Source: Bacteroidota bacterium
GTDB lineage: Bacteria; Bacteroidota; Bacteroidia; Chitinophagales; Chitinophagaceae
DNA: 64,000 bases
Assembly (NCBI GenBank): GCA_023437225.1
Contig: JAEZGS010000013.1
Location: 62,001-126,000, forward strand
Direction: 5' to 3'
A model generated the notes under the pieces. The model worked only from the letters and a program-made list of their open reading frames with translations, was not told the origin of the DNA and made no database searches. The stretch's first letter is position 1. Each line of letters starts with the position of its first letter. This document shows positions 42,951 through 51,134 of this stretch, one piece after another. A program made the position numbers and the translations under genes.

Positions 42951-44600
42951 TTAAATGTTTGAGACAGCCCTTGCTGCAGTTCTCCCTGAAAATATACAAC
43001 CGCCCAGGAAAGTACCTTCCAATGCTCGATATCCATGCATTCCACCGCCGCCAAATCCCGCGGCTTCACCGGCAGCATATAAACCATCAATCAGTCGTCC
43101 TTGTTGATCAAATACCTGTGCATCAAGGTTTGTATGTAATCCTCCCAATGTCTTTCTGGTGATGATGTGGAGTTTTACGGCGATCAATGGAGCTTCCGAT
43201 GGATCGAGTATCTTATGAAGTGGTGCTGCGCGAATCAACTTATCGCCGATGTAATTTCTTGCGTTGCGAATGATGGCGATCTGAGCATCCTTACAAAATT
43301 TATTGTCGAGTTGCATATCGCGCGAAGCGATCTGTCTTTTTATTTCATTAAGCGATAACATCGGCACATCGGTTAATCGATTCATGCCGTCAACAAGTTG
43401 TTCAATGTTGTTTGCAACAACAAAATCCTTTCCATGCGATTTGAATGCTTCCACAGGTGCTGTGGCACTTTTTCCAAATGCACGTTTTATAACAAGTTTC
43501 CATTGCTTATTAGTAAGATCCGGATTTTGTTCTGAGCCCGATAATGCGAATTCCTTTTTAATGATCTTTTGCGTTAGTATAAACCATGAATGGTCAAAAC
43601 CTGTTTGCCTTAGATGCTGCAATGTTCCCAGTGTATCGAAGCCGGGAAACAAAGGAACAGGCAAGCGATTGCCCATCGCATCAAACCACATGGATGACGG
43701 TCCGGGTAGAATACGTATTCCATGATTGTTCCAAATCGGATCCCAATTTTGGATACCCTCAGTATAATGCCACATGCGATCAGGATTAATGATCGATGCA
43801 CCTGAGTTGTAAGCGATATTCATCATCTTACCGTCCACATGCGTCGGTACACCAGACAACATATTTGTTGGAGGAACTCCTAATCGTGACGGCCAGTTAT
43901 TTCGAACCAGCTCGTGATTGCCACCGATCCCACCAGAACAAATGATCACAGCCGTTGCGCCGATGTTGAAATCGCCGACAACTTCTTTTGAACTTTCACA
44001 ACCCCGTGCAACTGCGTCTTCTTTTAAGATCTCACCACGAACACCTTTGACAATATTGTTTTCGATAGTGAGCTCAGTGACACGATGTCGAAATTTGAAA
44101 TCAATGTAACCATTTGCCGCAGCGGATTTCAAACGATTGATAAACGGAGCGATAACGCCCGGTCCTGTTCCCCAGGTCACATGAAAGCGCGGCACAGAAT
44201 TACCATGGCCAATTGCACCATAGCCGCCACGCTCGGCCCATCCGACCACTGGAAAAAATTTGAAGCCTAATGATGTAAGCCATGAAAACTTTTCTGTTGC
44301 CGCAAACTGTACATAAGCTTCGGCCCATTTTCGTGGCCAGTGATCTTCGTCACGATCGAAGGCAGCAGTGCCCATCCAGTCGCTCATTGCAAGATCAAGA
44401 CTGTCGCGTATCCCAAGTCTTCGCTGCAGGGGAGTATTTACCATGAACAAACCTCCGAGCGACCAGAATGCCTGTCCGCCAAGGCTTTGTTCGCCTTCCT
44501 GGTCGAGCATAGTTACATGCACACCTCTATTGACAAGTTCATTTGCGGCTACAAGTCCTGCAAGACCGGAACCAATGATTATGACGCGAGCATTTTGCAT
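42951..44600 (-). CDS. FAD-binding dehydrogenase (KstD/flavocytochrome-type)
   Basis: A 549-residue flavoprotein. The FAD motif IIIGSGLAGLVAANELV is at residue 8, followed by the family's long insert beginning GGQAFWSLGGLF, and the C-terminal GLYAAGEAAGFGGGGMHGYRALEG completes the FAD site. This is the type annotated as FAD-binding dehydrogenase, akin to 3-ketosteroid delta-1-dehydrogenases; the substrate is unknown. The start is preceded by the low-complexity tract, and the HD gene lies upstream on the same strand. Confidence 0.87.
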   Translation of the reverse strand: MQNARVIIIGSGLAGLVAANELVNRGVHVTMLDQEGEQSLGGQAFWSLGGLFMVNTPLQRRLGIRDSLDLAMSDWMGTAAFDRDEDHWPRKWAEAYVQFAATEKFSWLTSLGFKFFPVVGWAERGGYGAIGHGNSVPRFHVTWGTGPGVIAPFINRLKSAAANGYIDFKFRHRVTELTIENNIVKGVRGEILKEDAVARGCESSKEVVGDFNIGATAVIICSGGIGGNHELVRNNWPSRLGVPPTNMLSGVPTHVDGKMMNIAYNSGASIINPDRMWHYTEGIQNWDPIWNNHGIRILPGPSSMWFDAMGNRLPVPLFPGFDTLGTLQHLRQTGFDHSWFILTQKIIKKEFALSGSEQNPDLTNKQWKLVIKRAFGKSATAPVEAFKSHGKDFVVANNIEQLVDGMNRLTDVPMLSLNEIKRQIASRDMQLDNKFCKDAQIAIIRNARNYIGDKLIRAAPLHKILDPSEAPLIAVKLHIITRKTLGGLHTNLDAQVFDQQGRLIDGLYAAGEAAGFGGGGMHGYRALEGTFLGGCIFSGRTAARAVSNI

Positions 44601-44615
44601 TGATGTGTTGTTGTA

Positions 44616-44682
44616 GCGGAAAACGGAAAACAGGAAACGGCAAACTGAAAAACATGAAATGCTAAATGCGAAATGCTAAAAG
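44616..44682. repeat. Short word array (GGAAAAC and GAAATGCTAAA words) after the HD gene
   Basis: Two kinds of word are present: GGAAAACGGAAAACAGGAAACGG (variants of GGAAAAC, 7-8 bp) and two copies of GAAATGCTAAA at 44656-44666 and 44670-44680. The tract lies downstream of the HD gene stop and upstream of the FAD dehydrogenase start. It contains the TGCTAA core seen in the other arrays. Confidence 0.55.
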
Positions 44683-44707
44683 ATAATTTCTAGGCTGCTT
44701 CGCGTTT

Positions 44708-45355
44708 TCAATTTCCAGTTTCAAAAAAGAACTGCTCCAGGTACAGGCACATGAAATCATGTCTTTGTTCTGCGAGCTTTCTTCCTGCCGGGGTATTCAT
44801 TCGATCTTTTAGTAACAACAGCTTTTCATAGAAATGATTGATGGTTGGATCTTCACCTCGTTTGTACTCCTCTTTTGTTTTATTAAGGTTAGGCGGAACT
44901 GAAGGATCATAGATCTTACGATTTTTAAATCCTCCGTAGCTGAATGCGCGTGCAATACCAATGGCGCCAATAGCATCCAGTCGATCGGCGTCCTGTACAA
45001 TGTCCAATTCAATCGATCGGAAGTTTTGCGTTTCTTTTCCGCCCTTGAATGAAATGTTCTCAATGATGTTTACAACATGCTCCGTGATCTCGTTTGGCAC
45101 ATGTTGTTCTGCTAAGAATTTACGTGCGATACGAGGGCCTACTGATTCATCACCATCATGAAACTTTGAATCAGCAATGTCGTGAAGCAAGGCACCCAAT
45201 TCTACAACAAATCGATCGGCTTGTTCTTCATTTGCTATTTTCTTTGCGTTGTGCCACACGCGATAGATATGCCACCAGTCGTGTCCTCCTTCAGCGTTTT
45301 GCAATGTCTGTTTTACAAATTGCTTTGTATCGTCAATGATTCGTTCTATGTCCAT
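44708..45355 (-). CDS. HD domain phosphohydrolase (YedJ-like)
   Basis: A 215-residue HD hydrolase. Motifs: GGHDWWHIYRVWHNAKKI gives the first histidine, ELGALLHDIADSKFHDGDE the HD pair and QDADRLDAIGAIGIARAF the final aspartate. The family (YedJ/YpgQ type) is thought to hydrolyse nucleotides or related phosphates. It lies 8 bases before the MBL-fold gene on the same strand and is probably co-transcribed with it. Confidence 0.9.
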   Translation of the reverse strand: MDIERIIDDTKQFVKQTLQNAEGGHDWWHIYRVWHNAKKIANEEQADRFVVELGALLHDIADSKFHDGDESVGPRIARKFLAEQHVPNEITEHVVNIIENISFKGGKETQNFRSIELDIVQDADRLDAIGAIGIARAFSYGGFKNRKIYDPSVPPNLNKTKEEYKRGEDPTINHFYEKLLLLKDRMNTPAGRKLAEQRHDFMCLYLEQFFFETGN

Positions 45356-45363
45356 TAATGTTT

Positions 45364-46263
45364 TTACGCTTTTGTAGTGATCTCTTCATACGCAGCTGTA
45401 AGAGGACGCTGGAATCCATCGCCTTTCCATTCCGTTTCACCAGGTAATTCAGTTGCTTTTAAAATTTCATCTTTCGACTTACCGGCTTGTACTTCCTTTT
45501 CTACATACAACATCAATCTGTTGAGATAGTCGCCAAACTTCTTAAGATCCTCGGGTGTTCCCACAACAGAATGTCCTTCCGCTGCATGTCCAAATATGTA
45601 CTTTGTTTTTTTATCAAACTTGTTCACTGTTTTTTCGAGAACACTGATCCAGCTTCGAATATTCGCGCCCGCACTGCGATCCACGAATGGATGACGGCGA
45701 TTGAACATGAGGTCGCCCATGTGTGCAATGTTCGCATGTTGAAAATGTATTACGCTATCTCCATTAGTATGAGCGGCCCCGAAGTAATGCAGGCATACTT
45801 TCTCTTTACCTGCACTCTGGCACCAGGTGTTTGTATATGTTTGATCCGGGTACAATTGCTTTGCTTCACTGTTCTGTTGCTTCGCACTGTTCTCCTGGTT
45901 GATCTTCGAATTGGCATGTGCAAGAACGTGCGCTACCAATCCCTTGAAGGCGATGTTACCCGAAGAATGATCCCCATGATGGTGTGTATTGATCAGGACC
46001 CGGAAAGGTTGTTGTGAACGTTTTTTCAGCTCATCAATAAGATGTTGCGACTGCTCGGGGAATTGCGAATCAATGACGATGATTCCATCATTTGACAAAT
46101 GAAATCCAATAGTGCCACCGCGTTCTGTGAAATAACCAAGTTCTTTTGTAAGCATGGTTAAAGCCCAGGGCTGTTGAAAAATGGAGGCAAGTAATTTCTG
46201 TTGTGAAAATGCAAGTGCACCAAATGTGAGTGCGGATTGCTGGATAAAGTGACGACGTTGCAT
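45364..46263 (-). CDS. Exported MBL-fold metallo-hydrolase
   Basis: A 299-residue metallo-beta-lactamase-fold enzyme. The ATG at 46263 begins MQRRHFIQQSALTFGALAF, which looks like a Tat-type signal with twin arginines; the longer frame overlaps the opposite SDR gene and is rejected. The metal site is THHHGDHSSGN, then FGAAHTNGDSVIHF (His, Asp) and FGHAAEGHSV (His). Function within the fold is unknown (subclass with no obvious beta-lactamase features). The HD gene follows at 8 bases. Confidence 0.87.
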   Translation of the reverse strand: MQRRHFIQQSALTFGALAFSQQKLLASIFQQPWALTMLTKELGYFTERGGTIGFHLSNDGIIVIDSQFPEQSQHLIDELKKRSQQPFRVLINTHHHGDHSSGNIAFKGLVAHVLAHANSKINQENSAKQQNSEAKQLYPDQTYTNTWCQSAGKEKVCLHYFGAAHTNGDSVIHFQHANIAHMGDLMFNRRHPFVDRSAGANIRSWISVLEKTVNKFDKKTKYIFGHAAEGHSVVGTPEDLKKFGDYLNRLMLYVEKEVQAGKSKDEILKATELPGETEWKGDGFQRPLTAAYEEITTKA

Positions 46264-46279
46264 GGTGTTGAATTGATGT

Positions 46280-46312
46280 TTGAATATAACTTTTTTGTCG
46301 GAATAGTTTTTG
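46280..46312 (+). promoter_or_regulatory. Possible Bacteroidota-type promoter for the SDR gene
   Basis: TTG at 46280-46282, then about 21 bases, then TAGTTTTTG at 46304-46312, close to the TTG / TAnnTTTG consensus apart from one extra T. It would give a leader of about 30 bases before the SDR ATG. Motif evidence only. Confidence 0.25.
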
Positions 46313-46350
46313 TACCCCGCTTCATTATTCAATAACCAACCGAGATCAAT

Positions 46351-47235
46351 ATGCAAGACAAGTCAAACATGCAAAATCCTGTAGATCAATTTCCAAAACA
46401 GGTTCCACCACAGGAGCAGGAAATGCCGGGCCTTGAGACGAAGATGGATCCAAAGCCGGATCACGGGGAGCAATCATACAAAGGTTCAGGCAAACTTCAG
46501 GGGAGAGTTGCCGTTATTACCGGGGGCGATTCAGGTATAGGCAAAGCGGTAGCCATCGCTTATGCAAGAGAAGGAGCAGATGTACTTATCTCATATCTCA
46601 ATGAACATGAAGATGCAAAGGAAGCAGAGCGATTCGTGACAGAGGCCGGTCGCAAATGTGTATTGGTTGCGGGCGACATCAGTAAGGAAGAAGTATGTAA
46701 AGATATTATTCAGCGGGCTGTTACCGACTTAGGCGGCATCGACATACTCGTTAATAACGCAGCATATCAAATGGCTCATGAATCGTTGCAGGATATTACC
46801 AGTGAAGAATGGGATTACACGTTTAAGACGAATATTCATGCGATGTTCTACTTATGTAAAGCTGCAGAGCAACACATGAAACCCGGAGCGACCGTCATCA
46901 ATACATCTTCCGTAAACGCATATACGCCCAAACCGACATTGATTCCTTATACCGCTACAAAGGCTGCCATTCAGAATTTCACTTCTACGCTGGCGCAATT
47001 ATGGGCCGAAAAGGGAATTCGGGTAAATTGTGTAGCGCCCGGACCGATATGGACACCCCTGATACCGGGAAGCTTTGACGCGCAACAGGTTCATGAATTT
47101 GGACAGAAAACACCTTTGGGCAGACCCGGCCAGCCAGCTGAATTGGCGCCCATCTATGTGTTACTGGCTTCATCAGAGTCAAGCTACATGAGCGGTGCAA
47201 CGGTACAGGTGACCGGAGGAATGCCGACGATATAA
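46351..47235 (+). CDS. SDR family oxidoreductase (general stress protein 39-like)
   Basis: A 294-residue short-chain dehydrogenase with a polar N-terminal lead (PVDQFPKQVPPQEQEMPGLE) typical of the stress-induced YdaD/GSP39 subgroup. The core has TGGDSGIGKAVA for NAD(P), the NNAA motif, a catalytic serine in INTSSVNAY, and YTATK with the active tyrosine and lysine. The substrate is unknown. The first in-frame ATG is used. A word array begins at the base after the stop codon. Confidence 0.9.
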   Translation: MQDKSNMQNPVDQFPKQVPPQEQEMPGLETKMDPKPDHGEQSYKGSGKLQGRVAVITGGDSGIGKAVAIAYAREGADVLISYLNEHEDAKEAERFVTEAGRKCVLVAGDISKEEVCKDIIQRAVTDLGGIDILVNNAAYQMAHESLQDITSEEWDYTFKTNIHAMFYLCKAAEQHMKPGATVINTSSVNAYTPKPTLIPYTATKAAIQNFTSTLAQLWAEKGIRVNCVAPGPIWTPLIPGSFDAQQVHEFGQKTPLGRPGQPAELAPIYVLLASSESSYMSGATVQVTGGMPTI

Positions 47236-47298
47236 TTAGTGTGCTAATGTGCTAGCATGCTAGTGTGCTAGTATGCTAGTGTGCTAATGTGCTAGTGT
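47236..47298. repeat. Solo 8-bp RTGCTART word array
   Basis: Seven contiguous 8-bp units from 47241 to 47296: GTGCTAAT, GTGCTAGC, ATGCTAGT, GTGCTAGT, ATGCTAGT, GTGCTAAT, GTGCTAGT. It follows the SDR stop codon with no gap. The word is the same as at 38.5 kb (25-base identity with 38599-38623) but no four-helix-bundle gene is here. Confidence 0.88.
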
Positions 47299-47324
47299 GA
47301 TGTAATTGCGAATTAATTGAAGTT

Positions 47325-47636
47325 ATGGAAGCTGTAAATAAGTCGTTCAACGAGATCATCAACGGGCAAACACCGGTGTTGGTAGATTTTCATGCGGAAT
47401 GGTGCGGGCCATGCAAGATGATGGCACCCATACTTAAGGAAGTGAAACAGCAGATGGGGGAGAAAGTAACCATTATCAAGATAGATGTGGACCGCAGTCC
47501 GCAAACTGCCGCTCACTACCAGGTACAGGGAGTGCCTACATTGATCCTCTTTCATCACGGCCAGATAAAATGGCGGCAGTCCGGGGTAGTGCCCGCTCAA
47601 CAATTAAAAACCATTCTTTCGCGGGAATGGCAATAG
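47325..47636 (+). CDS. Thioredoxin
   Basis: A 103-residue thioredoxin with the active site EWCGPCKM near residue 27, the cis-proline segment GVPTLILF and a cytoplasmic type N-terminus (no signal). It probably reduces disulfides with thioredoxin reductase (encoded elsewhere). Genomes of this group carry several copies, so it may not be the principal one. Preceded by the 8-bp array and followed by another short array. Confidence 0.93.
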   Translation: MEAVNKSFNEIINGQTPVLVDFHAEWCGPCKMMAPILKEVKQQMGEKVTIIKIDVDRSPQTAAHYQVQGVPTLILFHHGQIKWRQSGVVPAQQLKTILSREWQ

Positions 47637-47644
47637 CATATCAT

Positions 47645-47680
47645 CATTTTCACATTTCACATCCTCACATTTCCACATTA
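47645..47680. repeat. Short CACAT word array after the thioredoxin gene
   Basis: Four units of 7-8 bp ending in CACAT (TTTCACAT, TTCACAT, CCTCACAT, TTCCACAT) at 47648-47678, starting 11 bases after the thioredoxin stop. Confidence 0.6.
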
Positions 47681-47752
47681 TGAAGTGCACACTTGCCTGC
47701 TAACCCATTGTGGTGACTGGTCTGTTAATTGTAGTCACCGTATGTAAAAGAA

Positions 47753-48241
47753 ATGCGACTTCTACAATCTCTTGCAGCTGGTTTTGCGGGTTCTATCGCC
47801 CTGACGATCACTCACCAGGTTTTACACAGGCTCCTGGAAGATGCGCCCCGCATGGATCTCATGGGTGCGGAAGCCTTAAAAGATCTGGCGGATAAAGCTG
47901 GGAAGCGTATCCCGCCGGATAAGCTGTATAACATCACACTTGCCGGCGACATACTAAGCAACGGATTCTACTATTCACTTGCCGGAATTGGCGATCCAAA
48001 ACATGCAACGCTTCGAGGTACTTTAATTGGTCTTGCAGCGGGCGTTGGCGGAGTATACCTTCCGAAACATCTGGGACTCAACGAAGATTACAGCAATCGC
48101 ACAACAACCACCAGGCTCTTAACGATTGGCATTTATACTCTTGGAGGTTTCATTGCAGGAAAGATAATCTGCGCACAAGCGAAAAAGCGCCTAAAAGCGT
48201 CTCGAGTAACTGATGTGCAAACAAGATTGGACGCGTATTAA
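47753..48241 (+). CDS. Hypothetical membrane-associated protein
   Basis: A 162-residue protein with glycine-rich hydrophobic segments (LQSLAAGFAGSIALTITHQVL, GTLIGLAAGVGGVYLP, LLTIGIYTLGGFIAGKII) alternating with polar stretches. The run KDLADKAGKRIPPDKLYNITLAGDILSNGFYYSLAGIG suggests a small membrane protein; I recognise no family. ATG at 47753 is the first plausible start. Confidence 0.65.
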   Translation: MRLLQSLAAGFAGSIALTITHQVLHRLLEDAPRMDLMGAEALKDLADKAGKRIPPDKLYNITLAGDILSNGFYYSLAGIGDPKHATLRGTLIGLAAGVGGVYLPKHLGLNEDYSNRTTTTRLLTIGIYTLGGFIAGKIICAQAKKRLKASRVTDVQTRLDAY

Positions 48242-48287
48242 GGACGTACACCCATAATCATTGACAATTATGCTATTTTAAAAGAAA

Positions 48288-48314
48288 AGCCCGGATTATT
48301 ACCCGGGCTATTCG
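48288..48314 (-). terminator. Rho-independent terminator for the small disordered-protein gene
   Basis: Stem AGCCCGG / CCGGGCT (48288-48309) with a loop of 8 bases. On the minus strand it is followed by TTTTCTTTT. It lies 10 bases beyond the end of the minus-strand gene at 48324, supporting that gene as real. Confidence 0.8.
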
Positions 48315-48323
48315 TTATGGCTA

Positions 48324-48539
48324 CTATCCTAAGCCTCTGTTTCCGCGATCTCCGCGGTTTCCTCCGTCACCCTGGCGTGATTGATTGTTACCTTGTGACT
48401 GCTCGCCAGGCCGGTTACTCATATCCTGGTCGCGATCGAGATTTACTCTCTGGTCGTTATTACGTTCGATATCGCGACTCTCATCCTGCTGTTTGTTCTT
48501 ATCACGTGTAAACACGTCTCGGCTGTTTCGTCTTGACAT
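48324..48539 (-). CDS. Small hydrophilic, probably disordered protein
   Basis: A 71-residue protein made almost wholly of R, N, D, Q, G and S (for example RGDRGNRG and SNRPGEQSQGNNQ), with no hydrophobic core. Similar small, charge-rich proteins in soil Bacteroidota are of unknown role; desiccation or RNA-binding functions are conceivable. A good terminator follows and the frame stays open for the full length. No family is recognised. Confidence 0.55.
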   Translation of the reverse strand: MSRRNSRDVFTRDKNKQQDESRDIERNNDQRVNLDRDQDMSNRPGEQSQGNNQSRQGDGGNRGDRGNRGLG

Positions 48540-48646
48540 AGTAATTGGTTTTCTTGTAGGGTGACCAAATTGATGCCAAACCCTGACCGTCGTCCTGTGT
48601 TTTTAACATTTCCGGGACTATATTAGGATCACTTAAATTTCTCGAC

Positions 48647-49126
48647 ATGAAAAAGCAACCGGACTGGTCGAAAAAAATGAATCCCCTGCACCTGCCAAAA
48701 GTTGTGGATGTTCCTGATAAATGGGCGGCGAAGATCGGACATGGGCGGATGGCTATTGTTACTCCATCGATGGTGGACACGTTCGTAAAACAGATACCGA
48801 AAGGGACAGTAGTTACCATGAATCAACTGCGTGAACATTTTGCATACGAAATGGATGCAGATACTACCTGTCCTTTGACAACAGGAATTTTTGTAAGCAT
48901 TGTAGCGAAACATGCTGAGCATCAACGAGCGCTGGGTGAAAAGAACATTACTCCGTATTGGCGCGTGCTCAAAGAAGGTGGTAAACTCAATCCAAAGTTT
49001 CCGGGAGGAGTGATACAACATGCGGCACTTCTTGAAGCGGAAGGATTGCGCATTGTAAAAGGCAAATCTCAAAGTTCATGGCGCGTGAAGGACCATGAAC
49101 AACATACAATGCTGTTGGAAGCGTGA
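48647..49126 (+). CDS. MGMT/ATL-like DNA-binding protein
   Basis: A 159-residue protein with the DNA-binding domain of O6-methylguanine methyltransferase relatives: IPKGTVVTMNQLREHFA, PYWRVLKEGGKLNPKFPGG and AALLEAEGLRI. The PCHR cysteine motif of active methyltransferases is not in the usual place, so it more likely belongs with alkyltransferase-like (ATL) proteins that flag alkylated bases for excision, although this assignment is by resemblance only. N-terminal 40 residues (KKMNPLHLPKVVDVPDKWAAKIG) are extra. Confidence 0.72.
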   Translation: MKKQPDWSKKMNPLHLPKVVDVPDKWAAKIGHGRMAIVTPSMVDTFVKQIPKGTVVTMNQLREHFAYEMDADTTCPLTTGIFVSIVAKHAEHQRALGEKNITPYWRVLKEGGKLNPKFPGGVIQHAALLEAEGLRIVKGKSQSSWRVKDHEQHTMLLEA

Positions 49127-49135
49127 TCGCAGAAC

Positions 49136-49957
49136 TTAGTTTGGGAGTTTGTTTTTTGAAAAGTAAGTATGCATGAAGAGAAGTTGGTATTGCACTGCAT
49201 TTCCCCAGTACTCCCAATTGTGAGCGCCGGGTCGCACAATGAAATCGTGTTGAATGTTTCTATAGAGCATTTCATTATGCAGCTTCTTATTGACCTCGTA
49301 AAAAAAGTCATCGGTGCCACAATCGATGATGATCGAAAGAGAATTGGGTGCTATCAGATGCAGCATGTTCATAACAGTGTTCTTCTCCCATCGCTCCCGT
49401 TGCTCGCTATATTTACCCATACGCTTTTCCATATCCCAGTTATTTGGAAATGGCCGGATGTCTACGCCGCCGCTCATACTTCCTGCGGCACCAAAAACAT
49501 CGGGATGCCTGATCGCCAGGTATAATGCGCCGTGTCCGCCCATGCTCAAACCTGTGATGGCCCTGCCTTTGCGGTCTTTAATAGTTTTGTATTTCTGATC
49601 GATGAATTGGACCAGTTCATTGGAGACATAGGTTTCGTATTGGAAGGAGGCGTCTGTTGGACTATCCCAATACCAACTTCCAAATCCGCCATCGGGACAA
49701 ACGATGATCATTTGATATTGATCCGCAAATTTCTCAATATCCTTTACTTTCGAAATCCAGTCTGCATAGTTGCCGCTATAACCATGCAGGAGATATACCA
49801 CAGGGAGGGCACTGGAGTTTGAGTATTTATCCGGCGTTACTATTACTGCCCTAATATTTTTTTTCATTGCAGTGCTGTAAGTAAGCACTGTGTCTACCCT
49901 TGCAGCAAATATTTGAGAACTGATGAAAATAGAGAGGGCAAATAGGATTTGTTTCAT
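49136..49957 (-). CDS. Exported esterase (esterase D/XynZ-like)
   Basis: A 273-residue alpha/beta hydrolase with signal peptide MKQILFALSIFISSQIFA; this ATG is preferred to one 13 codons earlier. Motifs: YLLHGYSGNYADW, IVCPDGGFGSWYWDSP, the nucleophile elbow GLSMGGHGAL and the His in RPGAHNWEYW. It is of the family that includes feruloyl/acetyl xylan esterases and S-formylglutathione hydrolases; export favours a glycan-esterase role. It is last in an operon of three, after two thioredoxin-fold genes. Confidence 0.85.
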   Translation of the reverse strand: MKQILFALSIFISSQIFAARVDTVLTYSTAMKKNIRAVIVTPDKYSNSSALPVVYLLHGYSGNYADWISKVKDIEKFADQYQMIIVCPDGGFGSWYWDSPTDASFQYETYVSNELVQFIDQKYKTIKDRKGRAITGLSMGGHGALYLAIRHPDVFGAAGSMSGGVDIRPFPNNWDMEKRMGKYSEQRERWEKNTVMNMLHLIAPNSLSIIIDCGTDDFFYEVNKKLHNEMLYRNIQHDFIVRPGAHNWEYWGNAVQYQLLFMHTYFSKNKLPN

Positions 49958-49968
49958 ACAACCCAAAT

Positions 49969-50574
49969 CTACGCCTTCTTTCTTTTTACTCCGCATCCTA
50001 TTGCTTTTGTTACTCTCACTGCGGGTGTCGAGTTATTTTGCAATGCTGCGATCGCCTGCTCAACATATTTTGTTTTGTCTGCCCTGCTGTCTTCCGAATC
50101 ATTGTCGATGGCACCGGTGTATTCAACAACATTTCCTGCACTGGTTTTTCTTACGAGAAAGATATGTGGAGTATTGCGGGCTCCATAAGCATTTGTTACC
50201 AACTGCCCTTCATCATACAAATAAGGGAAGGGATACTTTTTACTTGTCGCCAGTTGTTTCATCTTTTCAAAACTGTCTCCACCAGAAACTTCAGGATCGT
50301 TCGAATTGATGGCAATCACCGGGTAACCCTGGGAAGCAAATTTGTTATGCAATTCAACAATCCTTTGCTCATATGCTTTTGCGTATGGACAGGTATTGCA
50401 GGTGAACACAACGATGAAGCCTTTTGCATTTGCATAATCTGCGAACGAGATCTGCTTGTCGTTCACATTCTTCAATGTAATATCAGGTGCTTTATCACCA
50501 GGTGAAAGTGTATTGATTTGAGCACTTGCATACATTGTAATAAATGCAAACAGGATGGTTAAGAATGGTTTCAT
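49969..50574 (-). CDS. Exported thioredoxin-fold redoxin
   Basis: A 201-residue protein with signal peptide MKPFLTILFAFITMYASA. The redoxin domain has GDKAPDITLKNVNDKQISFADY, active site TCNTCPYAKAYEQRI, AINSNDPE and GARNTPHIFLV (cis-Pro). The CxxC form is CNTC. It probably reduces periplasmic disulfides or peroxides. It starts 3 bases after the TlpA-like gene stop and ends 11 bases before the esterase start. Confidence 0.88.
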   Translation of the reverse strand: MKPFLTILFAFITMYASAQINTLSPGDKAPDITLKNVNDKQISFADYANAKGFIVVFTCNTCPYAKAYEQRIVELHNKFASQGYPVIAINSNDPEVSGGDSFEKMKQLATSKKYPFPYLYDEGQLVTNAYGARNTPHIFLVRKTSAGNVVEYTGAIDNDSEDSRADKTKYVEQAIAALQNNSTPAVRVTKAIGCGVKRKKA

Positions 50575-50577
50575 GAC

Positions 50578-51054
50578 TTATTGATTTATGGTTTGATAGA
50601 GTTTCAACAGAGCTTCATAATCGAGTTCCGATTCAATGAACCTCCGTTTGCTTCCCTGAATAACAAGGGTTGCCGGAATGGAGCCTGACCAATTCGCATC
50701 AATACGTTCTATATATTCCTGCTGCTCCGTTTCATTCAACAGGTACGTTTCGGATACCGGTTTTATTTTGTCAATGAATGGTTGCACTGTTTTTTCCAAC
50801 TGCGATATAAAGTCGACACTCACCAACAGTACTTTTAATTTCTCGTTCTTATGCTCCTGTTGAAGCTTATCGAAGTAAGGCAGCTCTTTGATACAGGGGG
50901 CGCACCATGTAGCCCATAGGTTGATTATGTAGGTTGTATCCCTCCCGGCATCGATTCTTTTTTCTAACTGGTCGATGTTGATCAGCTGTATCTTCTGAGC
51001 AAGCGATGTTGTGCCGGCCAACAAGAAAAGTATAAATAATGTTGTGCGAATCAT
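50578..51054 (-). CDS. TlpA/ResA-like exported thioredoxin
   Basis: A 158-residue protein with signal peptide MIRTTLFILFLLAGTTSLA and the active site LWATWCAPCIKELPYFDKLQ. ATLVIQGSKRRF covers the cis-proline side (IPATLVI). It acts as a periplasmic thiol reductase. It is the first gene of the operon with the redoxin and the esterase; dinB is divergent with 80 bases between. Confidence 0.9.
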   Translation of the reverse strand: MIRTTLFILFLLAGTTSLAQKIQLINIDQLEKRIDAGRDTTYIINLWATWCAPCIKELPYFDKLQQEHKNEKLKVLLVSVDFISQLEKTVQPFIDKIKPVSETYLLNETEQQEYIERIDANWSGSIPATLVIQGSKRRFIESELDYEALLKLYQTINQ

Positions 51055-51134
51055 GCTTTACTAATCTACCTTTTTTTGCTCCGACGGAAGTACCGCTTGT
51101 AAAATCAGCGGAAACTTTATGATTTTTGCCTTGT

